A stretch of DNA of 48,787 nucleotides from an uncultured Alphaproteobacteria bacterium (GCA_902635455.1 CACPNW010000001.1:69214-118000), one strand, 5' to 3'; counted from the first letter of the stretch, positions 27,051-36,175 are shown. Notes: generated from the sequence alone by a model not told the origin. Made by a program: numbers and translations.

Positions 27051-27323
27051 TTATTTTTTTAAATATTTATTAATATAATCAGGAATTTTTTCTTCCAAAA
27101 CTTTATCTAATTTTTGATTAAAAATTTCATTAATTTTTGAATCTAATATTTGTTTTATATTCTCTTTGTCAGATTTATCTTTTGTTAAGTTTTTTATTGT
27201 TCCATCATCGATAACTTGTTTGTTTAAAATTAAAACATCATTTTGAAATTCTTTAGTATCATCATCTTCTAAAGCTCTTCTTATTACATCTAAGGTTTCT
27301 TTTATTGATTGATCTTTGCTCAT
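27051..27323 (-). CDS. PopZ-like (DUF2497) polar organising protein, very short
   Basis: This 90-residue acidic protein starts SIKETLDVIRRALEDD, which matches the N-terminal helix of DUF2497/PopZ proteins (form: SMEEILASIRRIIxED). It ends in a short helical part (EKIPDYINKYLKK) that resembles the C-terminal LPxxVExxVxxEI helix. The position, immediately upstream of valS and downstream of a TolC-type gene, is that of popZ/DUF2497 in Alphaproteobacteria. PopZ self-assembles at the pole and tethers ParB. The linker is only about 40 residues, much shorter than in Caulobacter (177 residues in all). Function is inferred from N-terminus and synteny. Confidence 0.7.
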   Translation of the reverse strand: MSKDQSIKETLDVIRRALEDDDTKEFQNDVLILNKQVIDDGTIKNLTKDKSDKENIKQILDSKINEIFNQKLDKVLEEKIPDYINKYLKK

Positions 27324-27363
27324 TTATTACAATTATAAATCATAAAAAAAAGTATCAAAGTAA

Positions 27364-28647
27364 TTAATTAAATTTTGGAATATAATTTTTAAATAATTCA
27401 AGGAGATTTCCCTCAAGAGCTTTGATTTTAAAATAATTCAAGATGTAATCTTTCTTTGCATTTAAATAACTTACATTAACATCTAATAAATCACTCTCAG
27501 CTTCAATTAAATCAGTTATTGATTTCGTTCCAATATCATATTCTTCTTTTATTATTTCAATAGAGGTTTCAATAGTATCTATTCTTTTTAAATTTGTTTT
27601 GATACTAGATTTGCTTATCAAATAATTTTTAAATAAATTTGAAGTTTCAATATCAAGGTCTGCTAAATAATCTTCAACATTTAACTCAGATTGTAAAATT
27701 TGTGAATTATACTTACGAATATTTGAGTTATCAATATTTTGCTGAAATATTGGAATTGTAAGTGTTAAAGCTATAGTTCCATCAGTTGATTCTGTTCCAT
27801 CATCCATTCTTCCTGCATTTGAATATTCAGCAGAGGCAGACAAATCTAAACTAGGTAATTTTGTATTTTTTTCTTTTTCCAAAAGTATTTTTTTATTAGA
27901 AATTTCGTTTTTTAATATCAATAAATTAAAATTTTTTATATTAACATTACTAATTACATTTTTAAAAATTAAATCCTCATTTAAATCTATTAAAGTTTCC
28001 AATTCTAATGGTTCTTCACCAACAATTCTTTTAAAAGTTTTTTTGCTAATTAAATAATTTTGATCAGCAATAAATAAATTAGTTTCTGCTATAGAAAATG
28101 CAGACTCAGCACTTTGTAGATCATATAAAGTAGCAGAACCTAATTCAAATCTAGTTTTTGTTTCTTCTAAAACCCTTAAAACAGAATCATAATTTTTTTT
28201 ATTTGCTTCTAATGATTCTTTATAATTTATAACTGTTAAATAACCATCAATTGCATTCAATATCAGTTCTTGTAATGTATTTTGAAATTTTAAAATTTCA
28301 TTATTATATAATATTTGAGACCTATTAATTTCTAAATTATTAATACCTCCATCATAAAGATTTTGTGATAAGCTAAGTTTGTATTTATCAGTTAAAGTTT
28401 CAGGAGTTGTGTCTCCAGTAGTTGCAGATTTATCAGCATTTGAATACGTTCCTGAAATTGTTGTTGTTATTGAGGGTAGTTTTTGTCCATATGCATTTTC
28501 AATCAATTCTTTTGATTCATTCAATTTTTCAATTGATATTTGAACTTTAGGATTGTTGTCTATAGTACTTTTTACTGATTGACTAATAGTCAACGCGTAA
28601 AGAGGATTAAAAAAGAATAAAACAAATAATATTAATAATAATTTCAT
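27364..28647 (-). CDS. tolC: TolC-family outer-membrane efflux channel
   Basis: A signal peptide (MKLLLILFVLFFFNPLYA) is followed by two OEP repeats of long coiled-coil helices (about residues 20-210 and 230-420), with the NLYDGG motif typical of TolC around residue 100. It forms an outer-membrane/periplasmic trimer tunnel for type I secretion or RND efflux. I chose the ATG that begins the signal peptide; the longer open frame runs back into the methyltransferase gene and would put 28 non-signal residues in front. One base separates it from that gene's stop. Confidence 0.9.
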   Translation of the reverse strand: MKLLLILFVLFFFNPLYALTISQSVKSTIDNNPKVQISIEKLNESKELIENAYGQKLPSITTTISGTYSNADKSATTGDTTPETLTDKYKLSLSQNLYDGGINNLEINRSQILYNNEILKFQNTLQELILNAIDGYLTVINYKESLEANKKNYDSVLRVLEETKTRFELGSATLYDLQSAESAFSIAETNLFIADQNYLISKKTFKRIVGEEPLELETLIDLNEDLIFKNVISNVNIKNFNLLILKNEISNKKILLEKEKNTKLPSLDLSASAEYSNAGRMDDGTESTDGTIALTLTIPIFQQNIDNSNIRKYNSQILQSELNVEDYLADLDIETSNLFKNYLISKSSIKTNLKRIDTIETSIEIIKEEYDIGTKSITDLIEAESDLLDVNVSYLNAKKDYILNYFKIKALEGNLLELFKNYIPKFN

Positions 28648-28648
28648 C

Positions 28649-29308
28649 TTATAATTTAAAGGTTGATTTAATTTCATCTGAAGAAAAACTTGAAAAAACA
28701 TCAAATAGATATTCATTAGTATGGGCATCACTGTTTCTCGTTAATTTAAAAGCTTTTGATAAATCATTTTTTAATTTTTGAATATAAATTAATCTTCCTT
28801 GATTTGGATTTAGTTGTTCAACAAGTTTATTGTTAAAATTATAAACTGGTGAGTCTATAATAATTAAGTCATAGGGAGCTTCAATACCGTAACCATAATC
28901 TAATTTTGACTTTACAATTTCAGCATTTAAAATTTTAAAAGTCTTGAAATTATTTTTTAATTTTTCAATTAAATTTTCATTTTCTTCAATAATAATGATT
29001 TCATGACAGAATTTTGCAATAATTAAAGACAGATATCCGGTCAATCCACCAACATGAAGAACCTTATCACTTTTATTAATTTCAGCATATTTAATGATTT
29101 GAGCTAAATGAAGATTTTTTAAATATCCTCTATTTTCAAATAAATTAATATTATTGTCAGAATAACAAATATTTTTAAGCTTTTCCGGTAAAAAATTTTC
29201 TTTAGGAGTATATTTGAATATATTTAATATATTTTGGTCGCTAATTTTATTTGGCTTTAACTGGTTAAGAACCATTAATTCCCTTGCTATTTCAAAATTT
29301 AAATTCAT
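28649..29308 (-). CDS. PCMT-like SAM methyltransferase, probably not a repair enzyme
   Basis: This 219-residue protein has the PCMT layout: N-terminal helix with MVLNQLKPNKISD, then PKENFLPEKL, a motif I (VLHVGGLTGYLSL), and IIEEN at the end of the second strand. Compared with pcm at 13435 it lacks the ENQTISQP substrate motif (here ENRGYLKNLHLAQI), and motif I reads HVGGLTG rather than EIGTGSG. Homologues sit upstream of tolC in many Alphaproteobacteria. The substrate is unknown; isoaspartate repair seems unlikely. Confidence 0.75.
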   Translation of the reverse strand: MNLNFEIARELMVLNQLKPNKISDQNILNIFKYTPKENFLPEKLKNICYSDNNINLFENRGYLKNLHLAQIIKYAEINKSDKVLHVGGLTGYLSLIIAKFCHEIIIIEENENLIEKLKNNFKTFKILNAEIVKSKLDYGYGIEAPYDLIIIDSPVYNFNNKLVEQLNPNQGRLIYIQKLKNDLSKAFKLTRNSDAHTNEYLFDVFSSFSSDEIKSTFKL

Positions 29309-29405
29309 TTGTAGAAGTATTTTGTTATATAAGCAGATTTAAATTATTAGCAAATACATATATTTTTTTATTACATAATTAAGCTAAGTTATCTTGTTAA
29401 TTGAC

Positions 29406-29411
29406 TATAAT
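29406..29411 (+). promoter_or_regulatory. Probable -10 box of the tRNA-Cys transcript
   Basis: A perfect TATAAT lies 28 bases before the mature 5' end of tRNA-Cys. No good -35 hexamer stands at 17 bp. The distance fits a short 5' leader cut by RNase P. Confidence 0.45.
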
Positions 29412-29439
29412 GAGATAAAGCATTAATTGTCCACAATTT

Positions 29440-29513
29440 GGCTCGGTGGCAGAGTGGTTATGTAGGGGCCTGCAAAGCCTTGCACAGCGGTTCGATTCCG
29501 CTCCGAGCCTCCA
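29440..29513 (+). tRNA. tRNA-Cys (GCA)
   Basis: A full cloverleaf can be drawn: acceptor GGCTCGG pairing with CCGAGCC, D-arm with AGTGGTTA, anticodon stem GGGGC/GCCTT (two G-T pairs) around loop CTGCAAA with anticodon GCA, and T-arm with TTCGATT. The discriminator T and encoded CCA follow. T-rich sequence right after the CCA may end transcription or be part of a transcript that also includes tRNA-Asn. Confidence 0.96.
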
Positions 29514-29561
29514 ATTTTTTCTTGTTTTTTGTATTTTTTTTAATTAACAGCTAAAATGTGT

Positions 29562-29636
29562 TCCTCGGTAGCTCAGTGGTAGAGCAATCGGCTGTTAACC
29601 GATCGGTCGCTGGTTCGAGCCCGGCCCGGGGAGCCA
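29562..29636 (+). tRNA. tRNA-Asn (GTT)
   Basis: Cloverleaf: acceptor TCCTCGG with CCGGGGA (one T-G wobble), D-arm GCTCAGTGGTAGAGC, anticodon arm TCGGCTGTTAACCGA with anticodon GTT, T-arm GCTGG-TTCGAGC-CCGGC, discriminator G and encoded CCA. Only two bases separate its end from the stop codon of the convergent metallo-hydrolase gene, so 3' processing must take place inside that gene's antisense strand or termination is very close. Confidence 0.96.
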
Positions 29637-29638
29637 AA

Positions 29639-30322
29639 TTAATTTGTAACTCCTTTTATGTTAGCTGGTATGGCAATATCCATTAATTTAGGATCTTCTA
29701 AATTTAAATTGTTCATTATATTTGCATATTCTTGAGCGGAATTAACCTGCAGTCTTGGATTTAATTTTTTTTCATTTCCTATAGAGCTAACTTTTTCACC
29801 TTTATAGTCGTGAGCAGGGAATATTAAAGTTTCATCTTTTAATTTTAACAATCTTTCAAATAAAGAATTATATTGTTCATATGGGTTACCATTTTGGAAA
29901 TCTGTTCTACCTGTACCATTTATCAAAAGTGTATCTCCTGTAAAAACTCTATCATTCATTAAAAAGCTATATGAATCATCTGTATGTCCAGGTGTATACA
30001 ATGATTTTAATTCTAATTTTTCTAATTTAATTATTTCATTATCTTTAACTTTTAAATTAACTATCTCTGCTTTTGTTTGCTCGCCCATTACAGTAATACA
30101 TTTAGTTCTTTTTTTTAATTCAGATAATCCAGAAATATGATCAGCGTGTAAATGTGTGTCTATAACTTTCACAAGTTTTAAATTCAATTTTGATAATATT
30201 TCAATATATTCATCAGTTTTATCTAAAACTGGATCGATAATTAGAGCTTCTCTGCCAATACCGCTAGAAATCAAATATGTATAGGTTGAGGAGGCAGAAT
30301 CAAACAATTGCTTAAAAATCAT
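29639..30322 (-). CDS. ETHE1-type persulfide dioxygenase
   Basis: A 227-residue metallo-beta-lactamase-fold protein with the zinc/iron motif THLHADHISG, YTPGHTDDS, GDTLLINGTGRTDFQNG and FPAHDYKG. The GRTDFQ and PAHDYKG motifs define the ETHE1/persulfide dioxygenase branch, which oxidises glutathione persulfide to sulfite with a mononuclear iron. No rhodanese or SQR gene is adjacent. A sulfite exporter (TauE) lies further along in the window. Confidence 0.85.
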   Translation of the reverse strand: MIFKQLFDSASSTYTYLISSGIGREALIIDPVLDKTDEYIEILSKLNLKLVKVIDTHLHADHISGLSELKKRTKCITVMGEQTKAEIVNLKVKDNEIIKLEKLELKSLYTPGHTDDSYSFLMNDRVFTGDTLLINGTGRTDFQNGNPYEQYNSLFERLLKLKDETLIFPAHDYKGEKVSSIGNEKKLNPRLQVNSAQEYANIMNNLNLEDPKLMDIAIPANIKGVTN

Positions 30323-30383
30323 AGTTACGTTAATTATAATAAATTATTTAAAAAGCTATTATAATTTTAGGAGGAATAATATT

Positions 30384-31049
30384 ATGTCACTAAGAATTAA
30401 TGATACAGCGCCAGATTTTAAAGCAAATACAACACAAGGAGATATAACTTTCCATGAATGGATAGGTGACAGTTGGGCAGTTTTATTTAGTCACCCTAAA
30501 TATAAAACTCCAGTTTGCTCTACTGAATTAGGAGAAGTTGAGCATTTATCTGAAGAGTTTAAAAAAAGAAATGTTAAAACCATAGGTTTAAGCGTTGACA
30601 CTGTTGATGAAACATCTTCGTGGTTAGATGATATAAATGATATAGCTGGAGCTAAACCCAAGTTTCCAATTATAGCTGATACAAATTTGGAAATTTCTAA
30701 AATGTACAATATGCTCCCTACTAGTCTAGAGGGAACATCTGATGGAAGAACAGCTATTGATAATGAAACGGTAAGAACAGTGTTTATAATTGGTCCTGAT
30801 AAGAAAGTTAAACTTTATTTAACTTATCCAATGACAACTGGAAGAAATTTCAATGAAATATTGAGAGTTATTGATTCTATGCAATTAACTTCATCTCATC
30901 CTGTAGCAACACCAGTTAATTGGAACAAAGGTGAAGAGGTAATTATCAAGCCATCTGTAAAAGATGAAGAAGCAAAAAAATTATTTCCAAATGGTTGGAA
31001 CACTATCAAACCTTATTTGCGTAAAATACCTGACCCTTCTAACAATTAA
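30384..31049 (+). CDS. 1-Cys peroxiredoxin (Prx6 type)
   Basis: This 221-residue protein has the peroxidatic motif TPVCSTELGE (family TPVCTTELG), KTIGLSVD, and the Prx6 C-terminal extension with TYPMTTGRNFNEILRVIDS. It reduces peroxides with a single catalytic Cys. The ribosome binding site AGGAGG is strong, which fits an abundant protein. It is followed 17 bases later by the methyltransferase gene on the same strand. Confidence 0.92.
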   Translation: MSLRINDTAPDFKANTTQGDITFHEWIGDSWAVLFSHPKYKTPVCSTELGEVEHLSEEFKKRNVKTIGLSVDTVDETSSWLDDINDIAGAKPKFPIIADTNLEISKMYNMLPTSLEGTSDGRTAIDNETVRTVFIIGPDKKVKLYLTYPMTTGRNFNEILRVIDSMQLTSSHPVATPVNWNKGEEVIIKPSVKDEEAKKLFPNGWNTIKPYLRKIPDPSNN

Positions 31050-31066
31050 TAACTATTTTAATTGAT

Positions 31067-31726
31067 GTGATTGCAAATAATGATTTATTAAACAAACAGA
31101 AGGAGCACTGGGATAATCAATTTTCAAATAAGAAAGATATGTTTGGAAACTCACCAAGCATTGCAGCAATAAAAGCAAATAGTGTATTTACAAATAACAA
31201 ATGCACTAATTTGCTTGAACTAGGTGCTGGACAAGGACGGGATACATTATTTTTTTTAGAGAAAAATTATAAAATTTCTTCACTCGATTATTCAAAAACT
31301 GCTATTAACCAAATAATAAAAAAATCAAAATTTTTTAAAAATAATAAAAATTTAAATGCAAAATGCCATGATGTTCGTTTAAAATTGCCATTTGATGATA
31401 GCAGCTTTGATGGATGCTATTCACATATGCTTTTTTGTATGGCATTTACATATGAGCAAATACATTCAATAAATACTGAATTATTAAGAGTTCTAAAACC
31501 TGGTGGAATTAATATTTATACTGTTAGAAATCATTCTGATGGAGATTTTCAAAATGGAAAATTTATAGATAAAAATATATATCAAAATGATGGTTTTATT
31601 GTTCATTTTTTTTCTATAAAAATTATTAATGAGTTATCACATGGTTATGAAATTTTAAAAATTAAAGATTTTGATGAAGGAAACTTTCCTAGAAAACTTT
31701 TTCTAGTAATTATGAAAAAAAAATAA
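31067..31726 (+). CDS. Class I SAM-dependent methyltransferase
   Basis: This 219-residue protein has motif I (LLELGAGQGRDTLFFLE), SLDYSKTAI as motif post-I, LPFDDSSFDGCYSHML as motif II, and LRVLKPGGINIYTV as motif III. The substrate cannot be told from sequence. The start is GTG; no Shine-Dalgarno site is visible, so translation may be coupled to the peroxiredoxin gene. Confidence 0.85.
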   Translation: MIANNDLLNKQKEHWDNQFSNKKDMFGNSPSIAAIKANSVFTNNKCTNLLELGAGQGRDTLFFLEKNYKISSLDYSKTAINQIIKKSKFFKNNKNLNAKCHDVRLKLPFDDSSFDGCYSHMLFCMAFTYEQIHSINTELLRVLKPGGINIYTVRNHSDGDFQNGKFIDKNIYQNDGFIVHFFSIKIINELSHGYEILKIKDFDEGNFPRKLFLVIMKKK

Positions 31727-31748
31727 TTTACATATTTTTCATTTTTTC

Positions 31749-33053
31749 TTAACATTTAACCCTAATTATATCTTTAAAATTTGTAGTATAACTCGGTGTT
31801 AGCTTTTCTCTTTTTATTTTCCATTTATTTTCTACTCCTTCTGAAGCTATCTTTAATGTTGAATTTCCATAACGAGAGTTGATTAAATCCATACTTTTCA
31901 TAATAGATTCTGATACATCTCTTTTATAATCCAATAAACCTTTTGTAATAGAAGATTTGCTTAATTCATTTAAAATAACTCCTGCTTTTTTATAATTATA
32001 ACCCTTTCGATATATTTTTTTGAGTCCCAAAAGTGCATTTTTAACTATTTGTAAACTGTCATTGGTTGGATACGGTAACTGCAATTTAATTGAATTTGAA
32101 TATTGTTTTTCTCTTCTGTTAAAATAATTAGTTAAAATAAAAACATTCATAGAATGTGCTACTAACCCCTCTTCTCTTATTTTTTGTGCTGCACGGGAGC
32201 TATAATTTGTTACTGATTCTTCTAAATCTATTAATTTATTTACAGATTTGCCAAAAGATCTAGAAACACAACAATTTTTTTTATTAGTAGGCATTAAATC
32301 AAGCTCCAAACAAGAAATTCCATGTAATTCTAAATAAATTTTTTCTCCAACAACACCCATATTTTTTCTAATCCACCCTTTGTCAGTGTTAATAAAATCT
32401 AAAGCATTATTAATTTTATAACTTCTAAGAAACATTGATAAACGCCTTCCTATACCCCAAACATCACCTATTGGTGTTCTTGCTAATCCATTTTTTACAT
32501 CTAACCACTCTTTTAAAATACAAACACCTTGATAATCTTCATTTTTTTTAGCTAAATTATTTGCTATTTTAGAAAGTGTTTTTGTAGACCCTACTCCGAT
32601 ACTAACTGGTATGCCAATCCATTTTTTTATTTTTTCTACTATATGACTACAATAAGTATTTAACTCATAATTTTCAAAACCATTCAAACTAAGAAAAGCT
32701 TCATCTATTGAGTAAATTTCCACTTCAGGTGAAAATTTTACTAAAGTCTCCATTACTCTCTGAGAAATATCTCCGTATAAAGAATAGTTTGAAGAAAAAA
32801 CTTTAATTTTATTTTTTTCTATAATTTTTTTTGCTTTGAAATATGGCTCTCCCATTTTAATACCTAAGCTCTTGGCTTCAGAAGAACGAGTAATAATACA
32901 GCCATCATTATTAGATAAAACTACAATAGGCTTTCCCATTAATTTTGGATTAAATATACGCTCACAAGATGCATAAAAAGAATTACAATCAATAAGTGCT
33001 ATTGATTTTTTTAATGAGTAATGATTATTAGGTAGTTGTTTTGTGTATAACAT
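31749..33053 (-). CDS. umuC: Translesion DNA polymerase V catalytic subunit UmuC
   Basis: A 434-residue Y-family polymerase. ALIDCNSFYASCERIF carries the first metal Asp and steric-gate Tyr, NNDGCIITRS is the finger motif, and YSIDEAFLSL carries the second acidic pair (about residue 115). The little-finger domain and the UmuC-specific C-terminal tail (DUF4113-like, NSRYGNSTLKIASEG) are present, so it is UmuC rather than DinB. It overlaps umuD by 26 bases. It performs error-prone synthesis past lesions under SOS control. Confidence 0.95.
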   Translation of the reverse strand: MLYTKQLPNNHYSLKKSIALIDCNSFYASCERIFNPKLMGKPIVVLSNNDGCIITRSSEAKSLGIKMGEPYFKAKKIIEKNKIKVFSSNYSLYGDISQRVMETLVKFSPEVEIYSIDEAFLSLNGFENYELNTYCSHIVEKIKKWIGIPVSIGVGSTKTLSKIANNLAKKNEDYQGVCILKEWLDVKNGLARTPIGDVWGIGRRLSMFLRSYKINNALDFINTDKGWIRKNMGVVGEKIYLELHGISCLELDLMPTNKKNCCVSRSFGKSVNKLIDLEESVTNYSSRAAQKIREEGLVAHSMNVFILTNYFNRREKQYSNSIKLQLPYPTNDSLQIVKNALLGLKKIYRKGYNYKKAGVILNELSKSSITKGLLDYKRDVSESIMKSMDLINSRYGNSTLKIASEGVENKWKIKREKLTPSYTTNFKDIIRVKC

Positions 33054-33468
33054 AAGTTACTACTCCCCAAATAAAACATTCCATCTCTTCTTTAACCTCA
33101 ATAGCTGGATACTCATCATTTGCAGAAACTAAAAAAAAAGATTTATTTTTTTTAAGTATTTTTTTTACTGTTAAATCTCCAAAAATAGAAGCTATAACAA
33201 TGTTGTTATTGCGTGGTGAAACACTTCTATCTACAATTAACAAATCCCCTGATAGTATTCCTGCTCCTGACATAGATGACCCGCTAGCTTTGACTATAAA
33301 AGTAGCTGCAGGATGTTTTATTAAATACTCATTTAAGTCTAACTTATTCTCCATATAATCAGTAGCTGGAGAAGGAAAACCTGCAGATACAGAATCTTGA
33401 AAGAAAGTTGTAATGATTTGTTTTTTTGACTTATTTTGATAAATTTCTATTTTTTTCTCTTTAAACAT
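33028..33468 (-). CDS. umuD: UmuD-like S24 autoprotease subunit of DNA polymerase V
   Basis: This 146-residue protein has AGFPSPATDYMENKLDL around the cleavage site, the catalytic Ser in GSSMSGAGI and Lys in DLTVKKI. E. coli UmuD is cut between Cys24 and Gly25; here the bond is Ala29-Gly30, as in LexA. RecA-driven self-cleavage yields UmuD', which joins UmuC. It heads the umuDC operon, with a LexA box in its promoter. Confidence 0.94.
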   Translation of the reverse strand: MFKEKKIEIYQNKSKKQIITTFFQDSVSAGFPSPATDYMENKLDLNEYLIKHPAATFIVKASGSSMSGAGILSGDLLIVDRSVSPRNNNIVIASIFGDLTVKKILKKNKSFFLVSANDEYPAIEVKEEMECFIWGVVTYVIHKTTT

Positions 33469-33506
33469 ATAATTAAATACTATTTCTAACTAATTGATAA
33501 ATAATA

Positions 33507-33545
33507 ATTATATTAAATTAATATAATTATGTTCTTATTTTGTTC
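33507..33545 (-). promoter_or_regulatory. umuDC promoter with alphaproteobacterial LexA (SOS) box
   Basis: The direct repeat GTTC-N7-GTTC, the LexA operator known from Alphaproteobacteria, is perfect at 33531-33545. On the minus strand a perfect TATAAT (33512-33507) lies 17 bp from AGAACA (33535-33530), which would make the box overlap the -35 element about 65 bases before the umuD ATG. This fits LexA repression. The -35 itself matches poorly. Confidence 0.75.
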
Positions 33546-33604
33546 TTTTTATTACGAAAGATAAAAAAGTCAATATATATAATTAAAATCTGCTAAAAAA
33601 ATAT

Positions 33605-34306
33605 ATGATAAAAATATACGAAAACGATGCATACATAAAAGAATTTGTAACAAATATAGCGGAAATAAAAGAAATAGAAAAATTAATAGAACTTAAAGAA
33701 ACTGCATTTTACGCTAAAGGTGGAGGTCAGCCAGGAGATATAGGAGTACTAATAAATAATAACCAAGAAATAAAGGTAATAAATACAATAAAAATAGAAA
33801 ACAAAATATATCATGAGGTAGAAAGCATTGAAAATATAAGCTTAGAAGAAAAAATAGAAGGAAAAATAAATTGGAAAATTAGATATAAACATATGAGAAT
33901 GCATAGTGCACTACATCTAATGTGCTCAATAATTCCAATGGGGGTAACAGGAGGTCAAATAGGTTTTGAAAAAAGTAGATTAGATTTTAACGACCCAGAC
34001 AAAAAAATAAATAAAGAAGAAGTAGAAGAAAAATTAAATGAACTTGTAAGTGAAGATCATAAAATAACTTATGAATTGATAGATAGTAAGATTTTAGAAG
34101 AAAAACCAGAAATTGTTAGAACAATGTCTGTAAAGCCACCACAGATTAATGGAAAAATTAGATTAGTAAAAATTGGTAATGTCGATTTACAACCTTGTGG
34201 AGGAACCCATGTTAAATCAACTTTAGAAATTGGTAAAATTACAATAGGAAAAGTTGAAAACAAAGGTAAAATGAATAGAAGAGTAAATATTATTCTTAAT
34301 GATTAA
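33605..34306 (+). CDS. AlaX-type alanyl-tRNA editing protein
   Basis: A free-standing editing domain of 233 residues. [11 protein letters not shown] is the glycine-rich AlaX motif; the zinc ligands are H100 and H104 in HSALH and C198 and H202 in CGGTH. It hydrolyses Ser (or Gly) from mischarged tRNA-Ala in trans. The first two thirds use ATA for isoleucine and AAA for lysine very heavily. Divergent from umuD; its 3' end overlaps aapP by 11 bases in convergent orientation. Confidence 0.92.
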   Translation: MIKIYENDAYIKEFVTNIAEIKEIEKLIELKETAFYAKGGGQPGDIGVLINNNQEIKVINTIKIENKIYHEVESIENISLEEKIEGKINWKIRYKHMRMHSALHLMCSIIPMGVTGGQIGFEKSRLDFNDPDKKINKEEVEEKLNELVSEDHKITYELIDSKILEEKPEIVRTMSVKPPQINGKIRLVKIGNVDLQPCGGTHVKSTLEIGKITIGKVENKGKMNRRVNIILND

Positions 34307-35039
34307 GGATTTGACTTAAGAATAATTTAGTTCTGTCACTTTCAGGGTTGTTAAAAAATTTATCTGGTGAAGCTTCTTCAACAATCCTGCCTTCATCCAT
34401 AAAAACCATTCGATTAGCAACAGTTTTAGCAAATCCCATCTCATGAGTAACAACTATCATAGTCATACCACCATCGGCTAAGTCTACCATTACATCTAAA
34501 ACTTCTTTAATCATTTCAGGATCTAAAGCAGATGTAGGTTCATCAAAAAGCATAATATTAGGCTTCATGGCAAGAGATCTTGCAATAGCAACTCTTTGTT
34601 GTTGACCACCTGAAAGTTGCCCAGGATATTTATTCGCTTGTTCAGGTATTTTTACAATTTCAAGTTGTTCCATTGCCAATTCTTCAGCCTCAGCTTTTGG
34701 CATTTTTTTAACCCAAATTGGTGCTAGAGTAATATTTTCTTTTACACTTAAGTGAGGAAAAAGATTGAATTGTTGAAAAACCATCCCAACTTCTTTTCTT
34801 ACACTATCAATATTCTTTAAATTCCCGGTAAGCTCAATGCCATCAACAATTATAGTGCCTTCTTGGTGCTCCTCTAATCTATTAATACATCTAATCATTG
34901 TTGATTTTCCAGAACCAGAGGGACCACACACAACAATTCTTTCTTTCTTTTTTACCTCAAGATCAACATCTTTAAGTACATGGAATTCACCAAACCACTT
35001 GTTTACATTTTTTAATGAAATTATTGAATCTTCTGACAT
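34296..35039 (-). CDS. aapP: General L-amino acid ABC transporter ATPase
   Basis: This 247-residue ABC ATPase has Walker [10 protein letters not shown], the Q-loop in [11 protein letters not shown], signature LSGGQQQR, Walker [14 protein letters not shown] and the H-loop in VVTHEMGF. It belongs to the polar amino-acid (GlnQ/AapP) branch, and gene order aapJ-Q-M-P confirms it. It is 2 bases past aapM. Confidence 0.94.
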   Translation of the reverse strand: MSEDSIISLKNVNKWFGEFHVLKDVDLEVKKKERIVVCGPSGSGKSTMIRCINRLEEHQEGTIIVDGIELTGNLKNIDSVRKEVGMVFQQFNLFPHLSVKENITLAPIWVKKMPKAEAEELAMEQLEIVKIPEQANKYPGQLSGGQQQRVAIARSLAMKPNIMLFDEPTSALDPEMIKEVLDVMVDLADGGMTMIVVTHEMGFAKTVANRMVFMDEGRIVEEASPDKFFNNPESDRTKLFLSQILNH

Positions 35040-35041
35040 AT

Positions 35042-36175
35042 TTAATCTGCTCCCATGTTAATACCTGTTTTTAACTTTTTTTCCAAATATAAACTGTACC
35101 TAGACATTGCAAAAGTGAAAATAAAAAATACCAAAGATACGAAGAAGTAAACCTCATAAGCTAAACCAAGCCAAGTAGTATCGGCTAAAGCCCCTCTTCC
35201 AATCCCAAGTAGATCTAATAAACCAACTATAATTACCAAAGTCGTATCTTTAAATAACCCAATGGATGTGTTAACAATTGATGGGATAGAAATTCTAATT
35301 GCCTGAGGTAAAACTACTTTCATATTCATTTGCCAATATGACAAACCAATTGATCTAGCAGCTTCATATTGTCCTTGAGGTATTGCTTGTAAACCTCCTC
35401 TAATTACTTCTGCCATATATGCTGATTGAAATAAAGTAACAGCCACTAAGACTCTTGCTAAACCATCCATATCAATACCCTCAGGTAAAAATAATGGAAG
35501 CATAACCATACCAAAGAATAAAAGAGTAATTAATGGGACGCCTCTAATAAATTCAATAAATAAAGTACACATCATGCTTATTACTGGAAGATTAGATCTT
35601 CTACCTAAAGCCAATATAATACCGAGAGGAAAAGCTAATGCTATTCCTGTACAACCTAATACTAATGTAACAAGCAATCCTCCCCATTTATTTGTAGATA
35701 TTGATTCTAATCCAAGACCTCCATTTAGAAGAAAAAAAGCTATTATAGGAAAAATATATGTGAATTTTAAAAAATGTTTTCTATAAGGAAATCTATCAAA
35801 AAGCAAAGGTACAACAGCAACTACCAATAAAAAATAACTTAAGTTTACTCTCCAAACTTCATCTCTTGGATAGAATCCATACATAAATTGATAAAACCTT
35901 ACGTAAATAATAGCCCAACATGCACCACCATTTTCTGGGTCAAGAACTCTTGAGCACATCTCTCTGTTTACAATTTCTTCACCATTAAAATTATATTTAA
36001 AATCTGCAGCAAAAATAGTCCAATTGAGTATCCAAGGAATAAATTGGAATAGGATATAAATAACAAATAAGGAAATTAGAGAATTTACCCAATTAGAAAA
36101 TAAATTTGCCCTAAGCCATCCTAAAACACCAGTTGTAGCAACTGGAGGTTTTCTAGATTCAGTTATTTCATTCAT
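35042..36175 (-). CDS. aapM: General L-amino acid ABC transporter permease
   Basis: This 377-residue permease has about eight TM helices and the EAA loop in [16 protein letters not shown]. An N-terminal extension with a periplasmic loop ([18 protein letters not shown]) is typical of AapM. It is the second permease of the pair and lies 1 base after aapQ. Confidence 0.93.
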   Translation of the reverse strand: MNEITESRKPPVATTGVLGWLRANLFSNWVNSLISLFVIYILFQFIPWILNWTIFAADFKYNFNGEEIVNREMCSRVLDPENGGACWAIIYVRFYQFMYGFYPRDEVWRVNLSYFLLVVAVVPLLFDRFPYRKHFLKFTYIFPIIAFFLLNGGLGLESISTNKWGGLLVTLVLGCTGIALAFPLGIILALGRRSNLPVISMMCTLFIEFIRGVPLITLLFFGMVMLPLFLPEGIDMDGLARVLVAVTLFQSAYMAEVIRGGLQAIPQGQYEAARSIGLSYWQMNMKVVLPQAIRISIPSIVNTSIGLFKDTTLVIIVGLLDLLGIGRGALADTTWLGLAYEVYFFVSLVFFIFTFAMSRYSLYLEKKLKTGINMGAD

